A stretch of DNA of 32,649 bases, taken from the NCBI GenBank assembly GCA_964398485.1, contig CAYNMD010000007.1:1-32649 (forward strand), read 5' to 3'. Positions 31,501-32,649 of the stretch are shown here, piece after piece. This DNA is from SSEF01 sp964398485. Its GTDB lineage: Bacteria; Patescibacteriota; Minisyncoccia; Moranbacterales; UBA1568. The position numbers and the translations under genes are program-made. The notes under the pieces are model-generated. The model did not search any database, was not told where the DNA came from, and saw only the letters and a list, made by a program, of their open reading frames with translations. Positions within the stretch are counted from its first letter, which is position 1; every line of letters starts with the position of its first letter.

Positions 31501-32129
31501 TTGACGAGCACGCCATCAATGTAAATCTTGATGGTATCATTCGGAATATCAAAAACACCAGTAACAAAATGCCACTCATTGATACTGGGTCCAGTCTCCG
31601 TCACGCTTTGAAAACTGTCCGAGGTATAACTTCTTCCTCCAACCTCAAGCAGATTGCCACTATTATTGTAGAGACTCAGCATGAGGCCAGTGACACCACC
31701 CCCCATACTCACAGCAAAGAATCTCCTCCGACTACCAGAGGATGGGTAGGCAGTCGGCTTTATCCAGGCCGAGAACGTGATCTGAGTAGCGCCATCGAGA
31801 TCGGTACCCATGGTATTGTTACCAAGAGTGACATAGTCATTGGTGCCGTCAAATGAGAGTCCTTGGCCGAGTTTGCCTTGGGTTTTGGTGGGGCTATTGG
31901 TGAGAGTGCCGTTGTTCCCTCCACTCCCCCGATCGGTCGCCGTGGTGCCAGAGACATCAGCTCCGTCAAAAGTCCAATAGCCAACCAGGCCACTGGTGAG
32001 TGAGTCCGTGAATGACTTATTTAGAGTAGTGCTGGCTTGGCTGCTGAAATACCAATAGCCAGCCGCCAGAAGGCAGGCGATAGCAATTATCCCCAGCCAT
32101 TGCCATACTCGAGCACTGGTGTATGTCAT
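28584..32129 (-). CDS. Surface protein with five LamG (concanavalin-like) domains
   Basis: The 1181-aa protein is anchored by a helix at about 10-29 (WLGIIAIACLLAAGYWYF). Five LamG-like domains start near residues 47, 289, 512, 746 and 971, each with YW(S/T/K)(F/M) at the start, SFDGTNDY-type strands, a (N)xWHHV segment and ExxxLYNR-like ends. Domains 1, 3 and 5 resemble each other (YDRSGGGNNGTLTNSPTKT), as do 2 and 4 (TDSS-N-TGTLTNGPTWT), and the linker SVSQPQGTGRLDS recurs after 1 and 3, so the array is A-B-A-B-A. LamG domains bind glycans or proteins, often with Ca2+. A role in attachment to a host or neighbouring cell surface is inference. An extended -10 lies nine bases upstream. Confidence 0.9.
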   Translation of the reverse strand: MTYTSARVWQWLGIIAIACLLAAGYWYFSSQASTTLNKSFTDSLTSGLVGYWTFDGADVSGTTATDRGSGGNNGTLTNSPTKTQGKLGQGLSFDGTNDYVTLGNNTMGTDLDGATQITFSAWIKPTAYPSSGSRRRFFAVSMGGGVTGLMLSLYNNSGNLLEVGGRSYTSDSFQSVTETGPSINEWHFVTGVFDIPNDTIKIYIDGVLVKTGAVSFGSTTYQHATSSYPDTLSSFEGAQEYFQGSLDEMRIYERELSLSEIKTLYDQGQSDKLNSSVSQPQGTGRLDSSLVNYWKFDENTGTSTSDSSVNALTGTLTNGPTWTSGIVGSALRLDGTNDYVTASDSDDSKYTGDLTLCVWANITTAGSYRHFMGKHSGSGGTQNPFDFRTTADNPPKMSLVRSNTDYVAWDGPPTTLGQWRHYCVVAPTTIQTAPMFYINGVPTAGILAGGTGTGTATGSGAAIRMGVRSDGAVVMDGSLDEARIYNRMLSANEIMQIYKLEAGGNSTGIEPSLKGYWSFNGQDMSDTTAYDRSGGGNNGTLTNSPTKTMGKVGQALSFDGTDDYTTVADANSLDITSAISMAVWIKTTDTNGCIMSKGTSSTDKCFDLSANKVYELGILSSTLYFQTSNGTTTNVVSGSATPLLDNQWHHVVGTWDGTTTTNAMKIYIDGAVTYQGTATVTTIQSTSSSLAFGYGSTYYLAGSIDEGRLYNRALSAGEIKSLFNLAESDKVNTSVSQPQGTGRLDSGLAGYWKMDDGSGTSATDSSTNGNTGTLTNGPTWTTGQIGGAVDFDGVNDYISFASNIPFNSDDFTIASWIYLDGSPGGDVPVSTIFLQRITGAGAGQPVVNLELSSTHVPAMSIRDNVGSAVTATGTTALSTGVWHHVTGIKTSSSIRVLVNGVQVASASHSLSGDFDAGADIRVIGKSRYEEVDHGFLNGKLDDIRVYKRALASDEVTNLYQLTSPTGVDTGLKGYWSFNGQDVSGTTAYDRSGSGNTGTISGDASKSIGKIGQGLSFGGTNGVVDMNDINAMDGVANVTLSAWMKRSAANSVVTVGKSVDQYRRFNINFYNDGNVYLNVGDGSGTPYGSFASNDTNWHHVVMVFDGSQSGNANRLKAYFDGVATTLTFSGTIPATTNNNSDDFTAGYAPSFGGYTVGKIDEVRLYNRSLTAAEVADLYNQSK

Positions 32130-32138
32130 ATGTTGCTT

Positions 32139-32147
32139 ATTATATCA
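32139..32147 (-). promoter_or_regulatory. Extended -10 of the LamG gene
   Basis: The minus strand reads TGATATAAT with nine bases to the ATG at 32129, predicting a leader of two or three bases. Confidence 0.6.
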
Positions 32148-32274
32148 GACGAGGAGGGAGAGGGTGACGCGATCACAGAGTATGAAGCACACAACATGAA
32201 GCATGAAATATGGATCATATTTTCTACCTCCCTGTTTTGTGCTGTGTGCTCTCGGTTTCAAATTGCATGAAGAG

Positions 32275-32649
32275 CTACCTCACCTTCACATCCCCTCTTA
32301 CCTTGACCGTACCGCGAACTTTGGCCGGCTCGAAAGATATATCCTGTCCAGCCGTCTCGGAAGCAAAAAGATAAACTTTTCCGGTATAACTTGAATAGCC
32401 ATAAGCTCCGACGGCGAGATCGATGCGGCCATCGCTATTAAAGTCGCCGGAGGTGAGAGAATAGCCAAAATTATTACTCGACGCTTCTCCGGTAATCTTT
32501 ACATCGGCCGTAGCGGCCGTGGTAGGGATAGAGCCATCATTGTAGAAGATATAGGTACGGCCGGTATCACTTGAATAGCCATAAGCTCCGACGGCGAGAT
32601 CGGTTCGGCCATCGCTATTAAAGTCACCGGCGGTGAGAGAAATGCCAAA
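32275..32649 (-). CDS. FG-GAP repeat surface protein (3' end only)
   Basis: An open frame of 124 codons enters from the right edge and stops at the TAG at 32275-32277. It contains two complete FG-GAP (integrin-alpha-type beta-propeller) blades: FGISLTAGDFNSDGRTDLAVGAYG and FGYSLTSGDFNSDGRIDLAVGAYG, each with the Ca2+-binding DFNSDGR loop. Shared coding DNA repeats at a 180-base period. The tail is basic (VRGTVKVRGDVKVR) and lacks an anchor or sorting motif. It is probably a large adhesin or matrix-binding protein; only its C-terminus is in view. The 145 bases to the LamG start hold that gene's promoter and nothing else I can support. Confidence 0.82.
   Translation of the reverse strand, partial: FGISLTAGDFNSDGRTDLAVGAYGYSSDTGRTYIFYNDGSIPTTAATADVKITGEASSNNFGYSLTSGDFNSDGRIDLAVGAYGYSSYTGKVYLFASETAGQDISFEPAKVRGTVKVRGDVKVR
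32389..32640. repeat. 180-bp tandem repeat within the FG-GAP gene
   Basis: The stretch from ttgaatagccataagctccg at 32391 recurs at 32571 with only a few changes over the next 60 bases. This equals one 60-residue propeller blade, indicating recent internal duplication. Confidence 0.75.

Overview
The window looks like a piece of a Candidate Phyla Radiation (Patescibacteria, Parcubacteria-like) genome, or one very close to it. The reasons are the tandem small two-helix 'T4SS pilin' proteins typical of that group, O-antigen-ligase/TPR proteins, compact overlapping genes, about 43% GC by hand count of one typical line, and giant LamG/FG-GAP/Cys-rich surface proteins. No rRNA, tRNA, CRISPR array or transposase was seen. 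The lineage assignment is inference; no marker gene is present.

Layout. (1) 1-3418, minus strand: five pilin-like genes, two of them carrying long Cys-rich ectodomains, and one with its own promoter, perfect Shine-Dalgarno and terminator. (2) 3496-6081, minus: a large O-antigen-ligase-like/TPR protein. (3) 6187-9435: a polytopic His-motif membrane protein, a convergent fatty-acid-hydroxylase (FAH)-type protein, and a divergent Lnt-like N-acyltransferase. (4) 9437-10230, plus: a GC-rich self-contained cassette (promoter, secreted protein, terminator). (5) 10233-15501, minus: a six-gene operon in which every junction overlaps by 1-4 bases or is immediately adjacent. In transcription order it holds three FAH proteins, a UbiA prenyltransferase fused to an extra C-terminal domain, a second His-motif membrane protein, and a sphingomyelin-synthase-like PAP2_C enzyme. 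(6) 15592-16968, plus: a 49-aa membrane peptide and an unknown anchored protein. (7) 16973-19941, minus: two GT4 glycosyltransferases and a Wzz-like protein. (8) 19980-21046, plus: a second GC-rich cassette of three small paralogous proteins behind a palindrome-bearing promoter. (9) 21052-23220, minus: a UDP-sugar epimerase and a glycosyltransferase. (10) 23333-32649: an acidic coiled-coil membrane protein, a TPR protein, a Cys-rich adhesin with a TSP1-like end, a five-LamG protein, and a partial FG-GAP protein.

How it fits together. The sugar genes (2, 7, 9) suggest surface polysaccharide or glycoprotein glycan synthesis, and the pilins and giant ectodomain proteins suggest attachment to a host or to other cells. 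The most novel part is region 3-5, which I read as a membrane-lipid modification locus. FAH-type diiron proteins occur twice beside members of one unrecognised polytopic family with conserved intramembrane histidines. The UbiA protein's C-terminal domain is recognisably related to the secreted protein encoded by the compositionally foreign cassette next door. Many native genes have an extended -10 box so close to the start codon that their mRNAs should be leaderless, whereas the two GC-rich cassettes use -35/-10 promoters and Shine-Dalgarno sequences. No gene-free stretch exceeds 300 bases.
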